DNA from: Nissabacter sp. SGAir0207 | GTDB taxonomy: Bacteria > Pseudomonadota > Gammaproteobacteria > Enterobacterales > Enterobacteriaceae | NCBI RefSeq assembly: GCF_005491205.1 | Contig: NZ_CP028035.1 | Coordinates: 372,001-436,000, forward strand | Direction: 5' to 3' | Length of the DNA stretch: 64,000 nucleotides | Shown here: in pieces, positions 10,791 to 21,561 of the stretch | How the letters are laid out: the number at the start of each line of letters is the position of its first letter | Position numbering within the stretch: the first letter of the stretch is position 1 | Notes under the pieces: model-generated | The model's database searches: none | The model's input: the letters and a program-made list of their open reading frames with translations, nothing else | What the model was told of the DNA's origin: nothing | Program-made: the position numbers and the translations under genes

Positions 10791-11516
10791 TTATCGCGGC
10801 TTCAGCATGGCAATCATGAAATCCTTGCTGCTCTCCACCTTGCCCTGCTGGATGGCGGCGGCCGGGTCTACCTGTTTCGGGCAGACATCTGAACAGTAAC
10901 CGACGAATGTGCAGCGCCAGACGCCGTTCTCCCCGCTGAGTTGCGGCATCCGCGCGGCCTTGCCGTGATCGCGGCTGTCGAGGTTGTAGCGGTGGGCGAG
11001 GGTGATGGCCGCCGGGCCAATGAACTCCGGGTTCAGGCCGAACTGGGGGCAGGCGGCGTAGCACAGCCCGCAGTTGATGCAGCCAGCGAACTGGTGGTAT
11101 TTCGCCATCTGCGCCGGGGTTTGCCGGTTAGGCCCCTCTTCGGGCTGGCGCGCATTGCCGAGGATGTAGGGCTTGATCGCCTCCAGGCTCTCGATGAAGT
11201 GCGTCATGTCGACCACCAGATCGCGCTCGATCGGGAAGTTGCCGAGCGCCTCCACCTCCATGCCCTGTGGGTAGTCGCGCAGGAAGGTTTTGCAGGCCAG
11301 TTTCGGCACGCGGTTGACCATCATGCCGCAGGAGCCGCAGATCGCCATCCGGCACGACCAGCGGTAGGCCAGATCCGGCGCAAGGTGATCTTTGATGTAG
11401 CCGAGGGCATCCAGCAGCGAGGTCTGCTCATCGTAAGGCACCCGGTATGGCTCCGGGTGCGGCGCGGTATCGATCTCGGGGTTATAGCGCACGATCGTCA
11501 GGATCATCTCAGCCAT
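10791..11516 (-). CDS. frdB: FrdB, fumarate reductase iron-sulfur subunit
   Basis: 241 residues from [14 protein letters not shown]. The N-terminal ferredoxin domain has the 2Fe-2S cysteines in [15 protein letters not shown] and a further C at KLACKTFL. The C-terminal domain has [15 protein letters not shown] and [14 protein letters not shown] for the 4Fe-4S and 3Fe-4S centres. It carries electrons from the FrdCD quinol site to the FrdA flavin. Its start overlaps the frdA stop by 8 bp, which implies translational coupling. A start 13 codons upstream lies deep in frdA and is not family-like. Confidence 0.97.
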   Translation of the reverse strand: MAEMILTIVRYNPEIDTAPHPEPYRVPYDEQTSLLDALGYIKDHLAPDLAYRWSCRMAICGSCGMMVNRVPKLACKTFLRDYPQGMEVEALGNFPIERDLVVDMTHFIESLEAIKPYILGNARQPEEGPNRQTPAQMAKYHQFAGCINCGLCYAACPQFGLNPEFIGPAAITLAHRYNLDSRDHGKAARMPQLSGENGVWRCTFVGYCSDVCPKQVDPAAAIQQGKVESSKDFMIAMLKPR

Positions 11517-13296
11517 GGGTCTGCTCCTCTGCCGGGTTTTCAGACGCTGCGCCATAGACCCGTTTGGCTGGCGGCAGGGTGGTAATCTTCACCTCGCTGT
11601 AGTCAATGCGCGGCGTACCGCCGGGGGTGGCGAAGGCGAGGGTGTGTTTCAGGAAGTTCACGTCGTCACGCTCCGTACAGCCAGGGTCAAGCCGCTGGTG
11701 CGCGCCGCGCGACTCACGGCGGGCCAGCGCGGAGTGCGCCATGCATTCGGCCACCTCCAGCCCGTGCATCAGCTCCAGCGTATAGAGCAGGTCGGTATTG
11801 AAGACGCTGCCCTTGTCGGTGATGGCGATGCGCTGGCTGCGCTCCTTCAATTCCGCCAGCTTATCGACGGTCTTCTGCATCAGCGCCTCGGTACGGTAGA
11901 TGCCGCACCCCTCCTCCATCGCCATGCCCATCTCATCACGCAGCGCCCCCCAGCGCTCGCCGCCCTGTTGGTTCATGCGTTGCACCAGCCGCTTCTCAAT
12001 GTCACGGGCCTGGCTCTCCAGCGCCTGCTGCGGGGCAGGGGCGCTCTCAGCCGCGCGTAGCGCCGCCTGCTCGCCGGCAATACGGCCAAAGACCACCAGT
12101 TCCGCCAGCGAGTTGGAACCGAGCCGGTTGGCGCCATGCAGGCCCACGGAGGAGCACTCGCCCACCGCGAACAGCCCACGCAGGCGGGTTTCGCACTGGC
12201 CATTGGTTTCGATGCCGCCCATGGTGTAGTGCGCGGTAGGGCGCACCGGGATCGGCTCCTTCACCGGATCGACACCGACGTAGGCTTTCGCCAGTTCGCA
12301 GATAAAGGGCAGCCGCTCCAGCAGCTTTTTCTCGCCCAGGTGGCGCAGGTCAAGGTGAACCACCTCGCCACGCGGCGTGGAGATGGTGCGGCCAGCGCGC
12401 CACTCATGCCAGAACGCTTGCGACACCTTGTCGCGCGGGCCAAGCTCCATATATTTGTTCTTCGGCTCGCCCAGTGGCGTCTCCGGCCCCATGCCGTAAT
12501 CCTGCAAGTAGCGGTAGCCATCCTTATTGACCAGCACACCGCCCTCGCCGCGGCAGCCCTCGGTCATCAGGATGCCGGAGCCGGGCAGGCCGGTGGGGTG
12601 GTACTGCACGAACTCCATGTCACGCAACGGTACGCCGTGGCGATAGGCCATGCCCATGCCGTCACCGGTGACGATGCCGCCATTGGTGTTGTAGCGGTAG
12701 ACCCGGCCGGCACCGCCCGTGGCCATCACCACCGCGTTGGCGCGGATCTGCACCCGGCTCCCCTCCATGATGTTGATCGCCACCAGCCCGCGCGCCTCCC
12801 CGTCATCCACCAGCAGGTCGAGCACATAGTGCTCGTCGAAGCGGCGGATCTGCGGGTACTTCAGCGAAGTCTGGAACAGCGTGTGCAGCATGTGGAAGCC
12901 GGTCTTGTCGGCGGCGAACCAGGTGCGCTCAATCTTCATGCCGCCGAAGCGGCGCACGTTGATGCTGCCATCCGGCTTGCGGCTCCAGGGGCAGCCCCAC
13001 AGCTCCAGCTGGGTCATCTCCTGTGGGCAGCGCCGGACAAACTCCGCCACCACATCCTGCTCGCACAGCCAGTCGCCGCCAGCAACCGTGTCATGGAAGT
13101 GGTACTCCAGCGCGTCATGGGACTGGGTCACCGCCGCGGAGCCGCCCTCCGCCGCCACCGTATGGCTGCGCATGGGATACACTTTGGATATCAGGGCAAT
13201 CGTCAGGGCCGGATTGGCCTCGGCTGCGGCGATTGCGGCGCGTAACCCCGCCCCGCCGGCACCGATGATGGCCAAATCGGCATAAAAGGTTTGCAC
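11509..13296 (-). CDS. frdA: FrdA, fumarate reductase flavoprotein subunit
   Basis: 595 residues from a GTG start preceded by AAGGAGGAG. The Rossmann motif [15 protein letters not shown] lies at 10-23, H45 ([11 protein letters not shown]) is the histidine that binds FAD covalently, and the active-site loop [10 protein letters not shown] and [16 protein letters not shown] are intact. It reduces fumarate to succinate as terminal anaerobic electron acceptor. It is the first gene of frdABCD, divergent from epmA with 254 bp between. The AspA product fumarate is its substrate. Confidence 0.98.
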   Translation of the reverse strand: MQTFYADLAIIGAGGAGLRAAIAAAEANPALTIALISKVYPMRSHTVAAEGGSAAVTQSHDALEYHFHDTVAGGDWLCEQDVVAEFVRRCPQEMTQLELWGCPWSRKPDGSINVRRFGGMKIERTWFAADKTGFHMLHTLFQTSLKYPQIRRFDEHYVLDLLVDDGEARGLVAINIMEGSRVQIRANAVVMATGGAGRVYRYNTNGGIVTGDGMGMAYRHGVPLRDMEFVQYHPTGLPGSGILMTEGCRGEGGVLVNKDGYRYLQDYGMGPETPLGEPKNKYMELGPRDKVSQAFWHEWRAGRTISTPRGEVVHLDLRHLGEKKLLERLPFICELAKAYVGVDPVKEPIPVRPTAHYTMGGIETNGQCETRLRGLFAVGECSSVGLHGANRLGSNSLAELVVFGRIAGEQAALRAAESAPAPQQALESQARDIEKRLVQRMNQQGGERWGALRDEMGMAMEEGCGIYRTEALMQKTVDKLAELKERSQRIAITDKGSVFNTDLLYTLELMHGLEVAECMAHSALARRESRGAHQRLDPGCTERDDVNFLKHTLAFATPGGTPRIDYSEVKITTLPPAKRVYGAASENPAEEQTHG

Positions 13297-13410
13297 GGCA
13301 CTCCTCCTTCAGGCTTGAAAACAGCCGCTGCCGCCCGACCGGTGCGGGAGCACCCACACAAGGCGGGCCTTGCTGGCAACGGGTTGGCCTACTATTCGTA
13401 GGGGAATGTG

Positions 13411-13452
13411 AGTATATCGAAAGCAAGTAGGGTAAATGTTGATACGATCGAG
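13411..13452 (-). promoter_or_regulatory. Candidate FNR-controlled frdA promoter
   Basis: On the minus strand a -10 element TATACT (13416-13411) is preceded by an FNR-like site CTCGATCGTATCAA (13452-13439), whose right half ATCAA matches fully and left half poorly. The site centre is 32 bp from the -10 centre, the spacing expected for FNR at -41.5. The frd promoter of E. coli also uses an imperfect site of this form. The implied leader is about 108 nt. Confidence 0.5.
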
Positions 13453-13550
13453 GGTTTGCCCCACTCTGCGGGCGGCGCAAAAAGCAGCAATTGTTTGCCG
13501 CCGCGGTTACAGGTAGACTGCACCCCTTTTTGATTTTGGAGTGAATGACC

Positions 13551-14528
13551 ATGAGCGAAACGGCAAGCTGGCAACCAAGCGCCCCCATCGCCAATTTGTT
13601 GAAACGCGCAACCATAATGGCGGAAATCCGGCGCTTCTTTGGCGATCGTGGCGTGCTGGAGGTTGAGACCCCAGCAATGAGCCAGGCCACAGTGACGGAC
13701 ATCCACCTGGTGCCTTTCCAGACCCACTTCGTGGGGCCGGGCGCCGCTGATGGCCTGACGCTCTACCTGATGACCAGCCCGGAATACCACATGAAGCGCC
13801 TGCTGGCGGCGGGCAGTGGCCCGATCTACCAGCTGTGCCGCAGTTTCCGCAATGAGGAGTCTGGCCGTCACCACAATCCAGAGTTCACCATGCTGGAGTG
13901 GTATCGCCCGCACTATGACATGTACCGCCTGATGAATGAGGTGGATGACCTGTTGCAACAGGTGCTGGACTGCCAGAGCGCGGAGTCGCTCTCCTACCAG
14001 CAGGCTTTTACCCGCCACCTGGACGTGGATCCGCTCTCTGCGGACAAGGCGCAACTGCGTGAGGCGGCGAAAAAGTTGGATCTGAGCAACATCGCCGACA
14101 CCGAAGAGGATCGCGATACCCTGTTGCAGATGCTGTTCACCTTTGGCGTGGAGCCGCACATCGGCATCGATCGCCCGGCCTTTGTCTACCACTTCCCGGC
14201 CAGCCAAGCGGCGTTGGCGGAGATCAGCACCGAGGATCATCGGGTGGCGGAGCGTTTTGAGGTCTACTACAAGGGGATGGAGCTGGCCAACGGCTTCCGC
14301 GAGCTGACCGACAGCAACGAGCAGCGCCAGCGCTTTGAGCAGGATAATCGCCGCCGCGCCGCGCGTGGCCTGCCCGCGCACCCAATCGACCAGAACCTGC
14401 TGGATGCCCTGAGTCACGGGATGCCGGATTGTGCCGGTGTGGCGCTCGGCGTGGATCGGTTGGTGATGCTGGCGCTGGGCGCGGAGCGCCTGAGCGAGGT
14501 GATCGCCTTCTCGGTAGAGCGGGCGTAA
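13551..14528 (+). CDS. epmA: EpmA, EF-P--(R)-beta-lysine ligase
   Basis: 325 residues. A paralogue of the catalytic domain of class II lysyl-tRNA synthetase without the anticodon-binding domain; it attaches beta-lysine to K34 of EF-P. Class II motifs are seen as [20 protein letters not shown] (motif 2) and [15 protein letters not shown] (motif 3). Start MSETASWQ is chosen because GGAG lies 9 bases before it; an ATG two codons upstream is too close to GGAG. It diverges from frdA, as in E. coli. Confidence 0.97.
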   Translation: MSETASWQPSAPIANLLKRATIMAEIRRFFGDRGVLEVETPAMSQATVTDIHLVPFQTHFVGPGAADGLTLYLMTSPEYHMKRLLAAGSGPIYQLCRSFRNEESGRHHNPEFTMLEWYRPHYDMYRLMNEVDDLLQQVLDCQSAESLSYQQAFTRHLDVDPLSADKAQLREAAKKLDLSNIADTEEDRDTLLQMLFTFGVEPHIGIDRPAFVYHFPASQAALAEISTEDHRVAERFEVYYKGMELANGFRELTDSNEQRQRFEQDNRRRAARGLPAHPIDQNLLDALSHGMPDCAGVALGVDRLVMLALGAERLSEVIAFSVERA

Positions 14529-14533
14529 AGATG

Positions 14534-14565
14534 AAAAAAGGGGCTGAATCTTCAGCCCCTTTTTT
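14534..14565. terminator. Bidirectional terminator between epmA and mscM
   Basis: A 15-bp perfect inverted repeat: AAAAAAGGGGCTGAA and its complement around a 2-base centre. It gives a T-run on both strands, 6 bp after epmA and 5 bp before the end of convergent mscM. Confidence 0.92.
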
Positions 14566-14569
14566 ATGG

Positions 14570-17500
14570 TCAGAGATCGCCCGGCGTGCGCGTTGGGCGG
14601 CTGACGGAACTGATCGTCGTGCCTCCCTGCTGGCTGCGGGTCATGGTCTCCATACGCACCTGGAAGGGCGGGAAGGGCAGGGTGATGCCATGCTCACGGA
14701 ACGCCGCCAGAATCAGCTGGTGGATCTCATGGCGCAGCGGCATACGGTGCGCCATCTCGCCAGCGTGCATACGCATCTCAAACAGCTGGATGCCCTGCTG
14801 GATATCCACCAGATAGACCTCCGGCTCCGGGTTATCCAGCACCAGACTGCAACGCCGTGCCGCGCTGAGCAGCAGGTTGGTCACCTCCTCGGTGCTGGCC
14901 TCTGCCGGCGCGGGCACGGAGAGCACCACACGCGTCACGGAGTCCGAAAGCGACCAGTTGATGAACTGCTCGGTAATGAACGCCTTGTTCGGCACGATGA
15001 TCTCTTTGCGATCCCAGTCGGCGATGGTGGTGGCGCGGGTGTTGATCTTGGTGACGCTGCCGGTCAGGTTGCGGATCGTCACCGTATCGCCAATGCGGAT
15101 CGGCTTCTCAAACAGGATGATCAGGCCAGAGATAAAGTTGGCGAAGATCTCTTGCAAGCCAAAGCCCAGCCCCACACCCAGTGCGGCCACCAGCCACTGC
15201 AATTTCGACCACTCGATGCCGAGCATCGAGAAGCCGGTCAGCCCGCCGAAGAACAGCAGCACATATTTGGTGATGGTCAGGATGGCGTAGCCAGTGCCGG
15301 GGGTCAGATCCAGGTGCTGGAGCAGCGCCAGCTCCAGCAGGGCCGGCAGGTTACGCACCAGTTGGGTGGTAATGATCAGCACCAGAATGGCGATCAGCAC
15401 CGATCCCAAGGTGATCGGCTGGACGCTCTCCACCCCCTGCACCGTCTCCGTGACGTCCCACAGGTGGATGTTTTCCAGGAAGCCAAAGGCGGAATGGATC
15501 TCCGACCAGAGGAAGATCACCGAGAGCAGCGCGATCAGCGTCAGCAGCGATCGTACCAGCCGCAGTGACTGGGCGCTGATCGCATCCAGATCCACCACCG
15601 GTTCGTCGATCTCAATGGTGCCCTCGCTGCTGTTGGCGTGGGCCGGCTCCTCCTCACCACGCGCGCGCTGCGCCAGGATCTCGGCGCGGCGCTGCTTCGC
15701 CCGGTCAAAGGCGATGCGCCGGCGCTGGATCAGCATACCGCGGCGAATGATGTGGTAGACGATCAGCAGCAGGAACCAGATGGCGGCGGAGGTCTCCAGC
15801 CGCGCCAGCAGTGCCTGCGCGGTCGCCAGATAGCCGATGGCCGCGGCCAGTGCCGCCACCAGCGGCGCGGAGAGGAAGAACCACCACAGCGCGCTGTTCC
15901 AGACGTTGTCGCCGGAGCCATCTTTATTGAGGTAGAGCGGGATGCCAGCGCGCTTCAGGCTGTTGGTGACAATGCTTAGCGCCACGCAGATCAGGATGAA
16001 GCAGAGCCGCCCCAGCGAGGAGGCGAACTCGCGATCGTTGAGGTTATCGAAGGTGATCACCATCATGATCAGCGGGACGATCAGCCAGACCGACATGGCG
16101 TAGTAGCGCATCGCCCGGCTGACGCTGCGCTGCGGCCAGCCAAAGTGGGTGATGAACAGCCCGCGTGAGCGCGCAAAGGTGGCGCTGATCATAAAGGCCC
16201 ACAGCAGCGGCAGGGTGGCGGTGACGCCATCGCCTATCGCCACCGCCATCGGGTAGGGCCAGGCGTTGCGCAGCCCATAGCCGAGGGCGGCCCACAGCAC
16301 CGGCAGCGGCAGGGCCACCAAAATTGACCAGAACACCGTACGCAGCGTCAGCCGGAACTGATCCTGCGTCACCTTGCCGACGCGGCTGCTGGAGCGCTCC
16401 AAAAACGCCGAGAAGTGGCGGCGTGAACTGATACTGATAATCACCAGAATCAGCGCCCCAAAGATAGGCACCAGCGTCTCGCGGCTGGTGACCATCATCA
16501 GGAAGGCCCCGCCCAGTTGCGCCAGCGTGTCCAGCGACAGCAGGCGCGTCAGGTCGTGCGCCACCTGCACCGGGTAGGCGAAGCCAATCGGGCTGACGTC
16601 CGCCACCCAGAACAGGTAGCGGTGCGCGGCGTCCTTGATCTCATTCAGGGCATCCACCAGCTGGCTGTTGGCGACCTTCAGCTTGGTCAGCTCCAGAATC
16701 AGGCTGTCACAGCCGGAGAGCAGGGAGTTGAGCAGATCGCGCTGGGTGCGCAACTGCGCGTCCATGATGCGCTGCTGCGAGGCCGACAGCGCGCTGCCGT
16801 CATCCTGCTTGCCCTGCCGCAGTTGCGACTGACGGTTCAGCAGATCCTCATAGTGCAGCCGCTGCACCCGCAGCTGCGCCATGTCGCGGTCAAGCTGCTG
16901 GGGCTTGGGCATCTCCGGCAGGCGGGAGACCTGCGCGCGCAGGGTCTCGCCCAGCACGTTGGAGGAGCCAAGCCACTGCGCCTGCTCTTTGATGGTGCTG
17001 AGCGCCTGACGCACCTGCAACGTCTGGGCGGCCGCCTGACGCTGCTGCGAGGAGATGAGATCCATCCGCTGCGCCTGCTCATTCAGCGCCACCGACAGCT
17101 CGCGGTTGCTCTGCAACTGGGCATTGATGACGTGCGGCAGGTCACCGCTCTGCTCCGCCAGCATCTCGGTGCGCTCCAGCGCTTGCTCTGCCTCACGCTG
17201 GCGCTGGTTGTTGAGCGCGTTACGCAGGCTCTGCAACTGGACGTCCAGCCGGTCGTGGCGGTGTTTGTACAGCTCGGAACGGATGCGCGACAGCTCCTGG
17301 CGGTTGCTGGCGGAGAGTTGCGCCAGCTCCAGCTCATCCACCTTGGCCTTGCGGGCCGCGGCCTCCGCCTGCAACGCGTAGAGCTGCGCCTGCGCCAGGG
17401 GCGTGGTTGGCGTGCTCTGCGTCTGGAGCTGGCTGTCGATGGTACTCAGTACCCGGCGGGCCTCAGACTGCTGTTGCGGGATCTGGTTGAGGGAGTCGCT

Positions 17501-17908
17501 GATGTCGCGGGAAGCGTCCTGCTCCTGTTGCAACTGGCGGCTCTGGTCGAGCAGCTGGCTGCTGACCTGGAGGATCTGCTGCTCAAGGTCGGCGGCAGGC
17601 TGGTTCTGGTTGATCTCCAGCGGCTTTTCGCTCTCCTCCGCCAGTTGTTGGCGCAGGGTCTGGGTCAGCTGCGGGAAATCATCAATGGTTTTCTGGTATT
17701 GGGCGGCGCGGTCAGCCGAGGCTTGCGCCTCGCTAAGCCAGTTGAGGGCGCTTTGCAGCGCCGCCACGATGTCCGCCTGATTAGGCGCGGTTTTATTGGA
17801 CTCCGCCTGCTTCAGCTCTTGCTCGAGCTGCCCTTTGTCGGGTGCGGACGCCGCGTAGAGCGGCATGGAAACAAGCAGGCCGAGCAGCAGGGCAGCAAAG
17901 AGGCGCAC
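14570..17908 (-). CDS. mscM: MscM, large miniconductance mechanosensitive channel
   Basis: 1112 residues (E. coli YjeP about 1107). A signal peptide at 1-20 (LLGLLVSMPLYAAS) leads to a long periplasmic, glutamine-rich coiled-coil region to about residue 470. Multiple membrane helices follow, then the MscS-type pore and cytoplasmic domain (GLGFGLQEIFANFISGLIILFEKP, GDTVTIRNLTGSVTKINTRATTI). It opens under hypo-osmotic stress. It lies 17 bp after psd on the same strand, a coupling also found in E. coli, where sigmaE drives psd-mscM. Confidence 0.96.
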   Translation of the reverse strand: MRLFAALLLGLLVSMPLYAASAPDKGQLEQELKQAESNKTAPNQADIVAALQSALNWLSEAQASADRAAQYQKTIDDFPQLTQTLRQQLAEESEKPLEINQNQPAADLEQQILQVSSQLLDQSRQLQQEQDASRDISDSLNQIPQQQSEARRVLSTIDSQLQTQSTPTTPLAQAQLYALQAEAAARKAKVDELELAQLSASNRQELSRIRSELYKHRHDRLDVQLQSLRNALNNQRQREAEQALERTEMLAEQSGDLPHVINAQLQSNRELSVALNEQAQRMDLISSQQRQAAAQTLQVRQALSTIKEQAQWLGSSNVLGETLRAQVSRLPEMPKPQQLDRDMAQLRVQRLHYEDLLNRQSQLRQGKQDDGSALSASQQRIMDAQLRTQRDLLNSLLSGCDSLILELTKLKVANSQLVDALNEIKDAAHRYLFWVADVSPIGFAYPVQVAHDLTRLLSLDTLAQLGGAFLMMVTSRETLVPIFGALILVIISISSRRHFSAFLERSSSRVGKVTQDQFRLTLRTVFWSILVALPLPVLWAALGYGLRNAWPYPMAVAIGDGVTATLPLLWAFMISATFARSRGLFITHFGWPQRSVSRAMRYYAMSVWLIVPLIMMVITFDNLNDREFASSLGRLCFILICVALSIVTNSLKRAGIPLYLNKDGSGDNVWNSALWWFFLSAPLVAALAAAIGYLATAQALLARLETSAAIWFLLLIVYHIIRRGMLIQRRRIAFDRAKQRRAEILAQRARGEEEPAHANSSEGTIEIDEPVVDLDAISAQSLRLVRSLLTLIALLSVIFLWSEIHSAFGFLENIHLWDVTETVQGVESVQPITLGSVLIAILVLIITTQLVRNLPALLELALLQHLDLTPGTGYAILTITKYVLLFFGGLTGFSMLGIEWSKLQWLVAALGVGLGFGLQEIFANFISGLIILFEKPIRIGDTVTIRNLTGSVTKINTRATTIADWDRKEIIVPNKAFITEQFINWSLSDSVTRVVLSVPAPAEASTEEVTNLLLSAARRCSLVLDNPEPEVYLVDIQQGIQLFEMRMHAGEMAHRMPLRHEIHQLILAAFREHGITLPFPPFQVRMETMTRSQQGGTTISSVSRPTRTPGDL

Positions 17909-17925
17909 AGCAGATTCCTTCAGTG

Positions 17926-18810
17926 TTACGTAGGCTGTACCGGGGCAGAGAGGATCTCCGCGAATGGCGCGCCCATGCGGGTCACACTGCCGTTGGCCAA
18001 CTGCGGCTCCAGGCGCAACTTGCCGGCCGGGAACAGGTTGATCACGGTGGAACCCAGCGCGAAGCGGCCCATCTCCTGACCTTTCTCCAGCGTCACGGCA
18101 CCTTCAATGCCCTGCGGCGCGTAAGTCCAGCGCTGGATGATGCCCGGACGCGGCGGGGTGATGGTGCCAGCCCAGACGGTTTCGATGCTACCGACGATGG
18201 TTGCGCCCACCAGAATTTGCGCCATCGGCCCAAACTCGGTGTCGAAAATGCAGATGACGCGCTCATTGCGCGCGAACAGGTTCGGCACGTTGGCGGCAGT
18301 CAGCGGGTTCACCGAGAAGAGGTCGCCGGGCACGTAGATCATCTCGCGCAGCGTACCGTCACACGGCATGTGCACACGGTGGTAGTCGCGCGGCGCCAGG
18401 TAGGTGGTGGCGAACAGGCCATCCTGGAACTCAGAGGCCAGCATGTGGTTGCCAGCCAGCAGCGCTTCCAGGCTGTAGTAGTGGCCCTTGGCCTGGAAAA
18501 TCTGGCCATTGTCGATTGGCCCCAGCTGGCTGATGACGCCATCGGCAGGCAGGCAGATCTGCTGCGGCAGGGCCACCACCGGACGCGCGCCATCACGCAG
18601 CGGGCGCACGAAGAATTCGTTGAAGGAGCGGTAGGCCGAAATCTGCGGCTGCTGCGCTTCCTGCATGTTCACCTTGTAGTGACGGACAAACAGATTAATG
18701 ACCAGCTGCGTCAGCGCGCCAGCCTGTTTGTCAGCCCCCCAACCAGCCAGGCGCGTAAGCCACTGTTTGGGAAGAAGGTACTGTAATTTGATTTTGATAC
18801 GGTCCAGCAC
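17926..18810 (-). CDS. psd: Phosphatidylserine decarboxylase proenzyme
   Basis: 294 residues. Makes phosphatidylethanolamine from phosphatidylserine at the inner membrane. The self-cleavage motif LGST is at 252-255, so G253-S254 is the processing bond and S254 becomes the pyruvoyl group, the same numbering as E. coli. Catalytic-triad segments such as [20 protein letters not shown] are present. It is shorter than the 322-residue E. coli protein at the C-terminus. It heads the psd-mscM pair, 168 bp after rsgA. Confidence 0.96.
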   Translation of the reverse strand: MLDRIKIKLQYLLPKQWLTRLAGWGADKQAGALTQLVINLFVRHYKVNMQEAQQPQISAYRSFNEFFVRPLRDGARPVVALPQQICLPADGVISQLGPIDNGQIFQAKGHYYSLEALLAGNHMLASEFQDGLFATTYLAPRDYHRVHMPCDGTLREMIYVPGDLFSVNPLTAANVPNLFARNERVICIFDTEFGPMAQILVGATIVGSIETVWAGTITPPRPGIIQRWTYAPQGIEGAVTLEKGQEMGRFALGSTVINLFPAGKLRLEPQLANGSVTRMGAPFAEILSAPVQPT

Positions 18811-18978
18811 AGATGCCTCTCAATAGGATGTGACATGCCTTGGGATTAAAGGGCGCGCATTGTAGCGGCGCAGGGCATGTTGTTCAATATTTGTCTGGTG
18901 AACAGACGTTGGCGCGCCGCCCTGTCACAGCGGCGGCGCGCGGCCTGTTCCGTCAGGCGGGAGCTGGCAGGGGATGCC

Positions 18979-20022
18979 CTACAGCTCGTTGAAGTTTTTG
19001 CGGACTTTGACGTCGGCCATGCTTTCCAGGATGCGGTGGTAGTTGTCGAAACGCTCTTCAGCGATCTCGCCACGCTCTACCGCAGCGCGGATGGCACAAC
19101 CAGGGTCGGTGCCGTGCTTGCAGTCACGGAATTTGCAGCCGCCGAGGTAGTCGCGGAACTCGATAAAGCCCTGCGTGACCTGCTCTGGCGTCAGGTGCCA
19201 CAGGCCAAATTCACGCACGCCCGGCGAGTCAATCACGTCGCCGCCATACTGGAAGTGGTAAAGGCGCGACGCGGTGGTGGTATGTTGCCCAAGTCCCGAG
19301 ACGTCGGAAACGGCATTTACCTGAATTTGCTTTTCCTCCGGCGGCAGCAGGGCGTTCAGCAGGCTGGATTTGCCCACCCCCGACTGGCCAGCGAAGATGC
19401 TGATGCGATCGGTCAGCGCCTGTTTGAACGCCTCCATCCCCTCCTCGGTCTGGCTGGAGACTTGCAGCACCCGGTAGCCGATGCGGCGGTAGATATCCAT
19501 CGCCTCATCCACAAAGCGGCGGCCCTCTTCATCCAGCAGATCGATCTTGTTCAGTACGATCAGCGGCTCGATGCCGACGGTTTCGCACGCCACCAAATAG
19601 CGGTCGATGATGTTCAGCGACAACTCAGGCAGGATGGCCGAGACAATCGCAATCTGGTTGATGTTGGCGGCGATGGGTTTCACGCCGTCATAAAAATCGG
19701 GACGCGTCAGCACGGAGCTGCGCTCATGCACCGCATCCACAATGCCCTTCAGGCTGGCGTTCTCTTCACGGCCCGCCCGCCAGACCACGCGGTCGCCCGT
19801 CACCAACGAGGAGATGGTGCGGCGGATATTGCAACGGTGCAGGCTGCCGTCGGCGGCCTCAACATCCGCATGCATCCCGAACCGGCTGATCACGATCCCC
19901 TCTTGCGGATCGCCATGCAGCGAATCATCCAGCTCTTTACGGTTGTCTGCTTGCTTCAGACGACGCTGATGATTGGCGGATACACGACGTTGCTGACCTT
20001 TAGACAGTTTGTTCTTGCTCAC
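18979..20022 (-). CDS. rsgA: RsgA, ribosome small-subunit-dependent GTPase
   Basis: 347 residues. A circularly permuted GTPase that acts in late 30S maturation. In order: basic N-terminus with OB fold, G4 LNKIDLL, G1 [16 protein letters not shown]3 [10 protein letters not shown], then the zinc knuckle with cysteines in [14 protein letters not shown]. The G4-G1-G3 order is the hallmark of the family. It is divergent from orn with 175 bp between the starts. No obvious terminator was found after it. Confidence 0.97.
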   Translation of the reverse strand: MSKNKLSKGQQRRVSANHQRRLKQADNRKELDDSLHGDPQEGIVISRFGMHADVEAADGSLHRCNIRRTISSLVTGDRVVWRAGREENASLKGIVDAVHERSSVLTRPDFYDGVKPIAANINQIAIVSAILPELSLNIIDRYLVACETVGIEPLIVLNKIDLLDEEGRRFVDEAMDIYRRIGYRVLQVSSQTEEGMEAFKQALTDRISIFAGQSGVGKSSLLNALLPPEEKQIQVNAVSDVSGLGQHTTTASRLYHFQYGGDVIDSPGVREFGLWHLTPEQVTQGFIEFRDYLGGCKFRDCKHGTDPGCAIRAAVERGEIAEERFDNYHRILESMADVKVRKNFNEL

Positions 20023-20197
20023 TGCGCCTCACTTAAACCGGCTTTTATCGCTCGTTGCGACCAAAAAGACTATGATACACGCTATTTTATATTAATTAAC
20101 CGTTCACCGTGTGACCGGTGAATCTCTCCCCGTGAAAAAAGCGCGACGCGCGCGCAGCGGCGATGCCCGTTGCGGCGTATGCGGCTCAGGAAACCTT

Positions 20198-20743
20198 ATG
20201 ACACCAAATGAAAACAACCTGATCTGGATCGATCTGGAGATGACCGGACTGGACCCGGAACGCGACCGCATCATTGAGATCGCCACGCTTGTCACGGACG
20301 CTGACCTGAATATCCTGGCCGAGGGGCCGGTGATGGCGGTGCACCAGAGCGATGAGCAGCTGGCGATGATGGATGAGTGGAACACCCGCACCCACGGTGC
20401 CAGCGGCCTGACCGAGCGTGTCCGGCAGAGCCAGTTTAACGACCGTGCCGCAGAGCTGGAAACCCTCGCCTTCCTGCAAAAATGGGTGCCGGCGGGCAAA
20501 TCCCCTATCTGTGGCAACAGCATCGGCCAGGATCGCCGCTTCCTGTTCAAGTACATGCCAGAGTTGGAATCCTACTTCCACTACCGCTATCTGGATGTCA
20601 GCACCCTGAAAGAGCTGGCGCGCCGCTGGAAGCCATCGCTGCTGGAGGGACTCAAGAAGCAGAATACCCATCAGGCGCTGGATGACATCCGTGAATCAGT
20701 GGCGGAACTGGCCTACTATCGCCAGCACTTTATTCAGGAATAA
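20198..20743 (+). CDS. orn: Oligoribonuclease
   Basis: 181 residues from [21 protein letters not shown] 3'-to-5' exonuclease that degrades dinucleotides and other nanoRNAs; essential in E. coli. DEDDh motifs: [10 protein letters not shown] (D, E), SIGQDRRF (D) and [10 protein letters not shown] (H, D). A longer in-frame reading of 29 codons upstream is rejected because it is arginine-rich, not family-like and lacks a ribosome binding site. A terminator follows. Confidence 0.98.
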   Translation: MTPNENNLIWIDLEMTGLDPERDRIIEIATLVTDADLNILAEGPVMAVHQSDEQLAMMDEWNTRTHGASGLTERVRQSQFNDRAAELETLAFLQKWVPAGKSPICGNSIGQDRRFLFKYMPELESYFHYRYLDVSTLKELARRWKPSLLEGLKKQNTHQALDDIRESVAELAYYRQHFIQE

Positions 20744-20753
20744 TTTTTTTCGA

Positions 20754-20782
20754 CGCCGGATCGGTGTATCCGGCGTTTTTTT
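20754..20782 (+). terminator. Terminator of orn
   Basis: The 8-bp stem CGCCGGAT/ATCCGGCG with a 6-base loop is followed by seven T residues, 10 bp after the orn stop. Confidence 0.9.
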
Positions 20783-20865
20783 GCCCACGCGGCGCTTGAA
20801 TTCTCGCCGCATTGGATATTAAATCAGCACTTGAACAAAAAGAACGTTTTTTTGCTTTCAGGGGC

Positions 20866-20893
20866 TTGCAGCGAAAAAGAATCCTCGTATAAT
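20866..20893 (+). promoter_or_regulatory. Sigma70 promoter of the tRNA-Gly operon
   Basis: TTGCAG (20866-20871) and a perfect TATAAT (20888-20893), 16 bp apart, followed by the GC-rich discriminator GCGCTCCCC that is typical of stringently controlled stable-RNA promoters. It ends 41 bp before the first tRNA. Confidence 0.85.
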
Positions 20894-20933
20894 GCGCTCC
20901 CCGTACCGATGAAGAAATTCGTTAGTATGCAGA

Positions 20934-21009
<76 letters not shown>

Positions 21010-21064
21010 ATTTCACTGCCTGGCAGTGAACAGCAGTAAGCAGTAAACGTCATACCCATGCGAC

Positions 21065-21140
<76 letters not shown>

Positions 21141-21183
21141 AAATTTACTTACCACCATGGTAAGCGCAGTACGTACCTCCTAT

Positions 21184-21259
<76 letters not shown>

Positions 21260-21561
21260 AATTTTTTCTCCCTTATCCCAGATAACAGCGCCCAACACCG
21301 TCAGGTGCGTTCATGCATTATTACTTCGCAGTGTAATATTCTTTTGAACAGAGTTATCCACAGTTTCCGCGCTTTTTTTGACCAGCCTCTTTTTTGTTCA
21401 TCCGCAAAATTGCAAAAATAAGTGATTGATTTTATTTCTTAATTTATTTCTACCAAAACGTTAAATCGATCACTTGATGTTTTTTTTACACTTGATTGCC
21501 AAGCCGTTTTTGTTTTTATGCACAAACAGTGGATAAGTAAACCGGTGGATAACTGCGCCCA
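21260..21561. other. datA: datA-like cluster of DnaA boxes with an IHF site
   Basis: 302 bases without a gene. Two boxes fit TTATNCACA exactly: 21354-21362 (TTATCCACA) and 21516-21524 (TTATGCACA), both on the plus strand. Two more differ at one base on the minus strand: 21528-21536 (TTATCCACT) and 21544-21552 (TTATCCACC). Between them, 21419-21431 reads AATCAATCACTTA on the minus strand, a full match to the IHF core WATCAANNNNTTR, in an AT-rich stretch (21400-21520). In E. coli the datA locus, which promotes DnaA-ATP hydrolysis with IHF, lies beside glyVXY and queG, the same place. Confidence 0.75.

Noticed and set aside
16517..18079. 520-codon open reading frame antisense to mscM
   Set aside because: Leucine/glutamine/arginine-rich shadow of the coiled-coil coding region.
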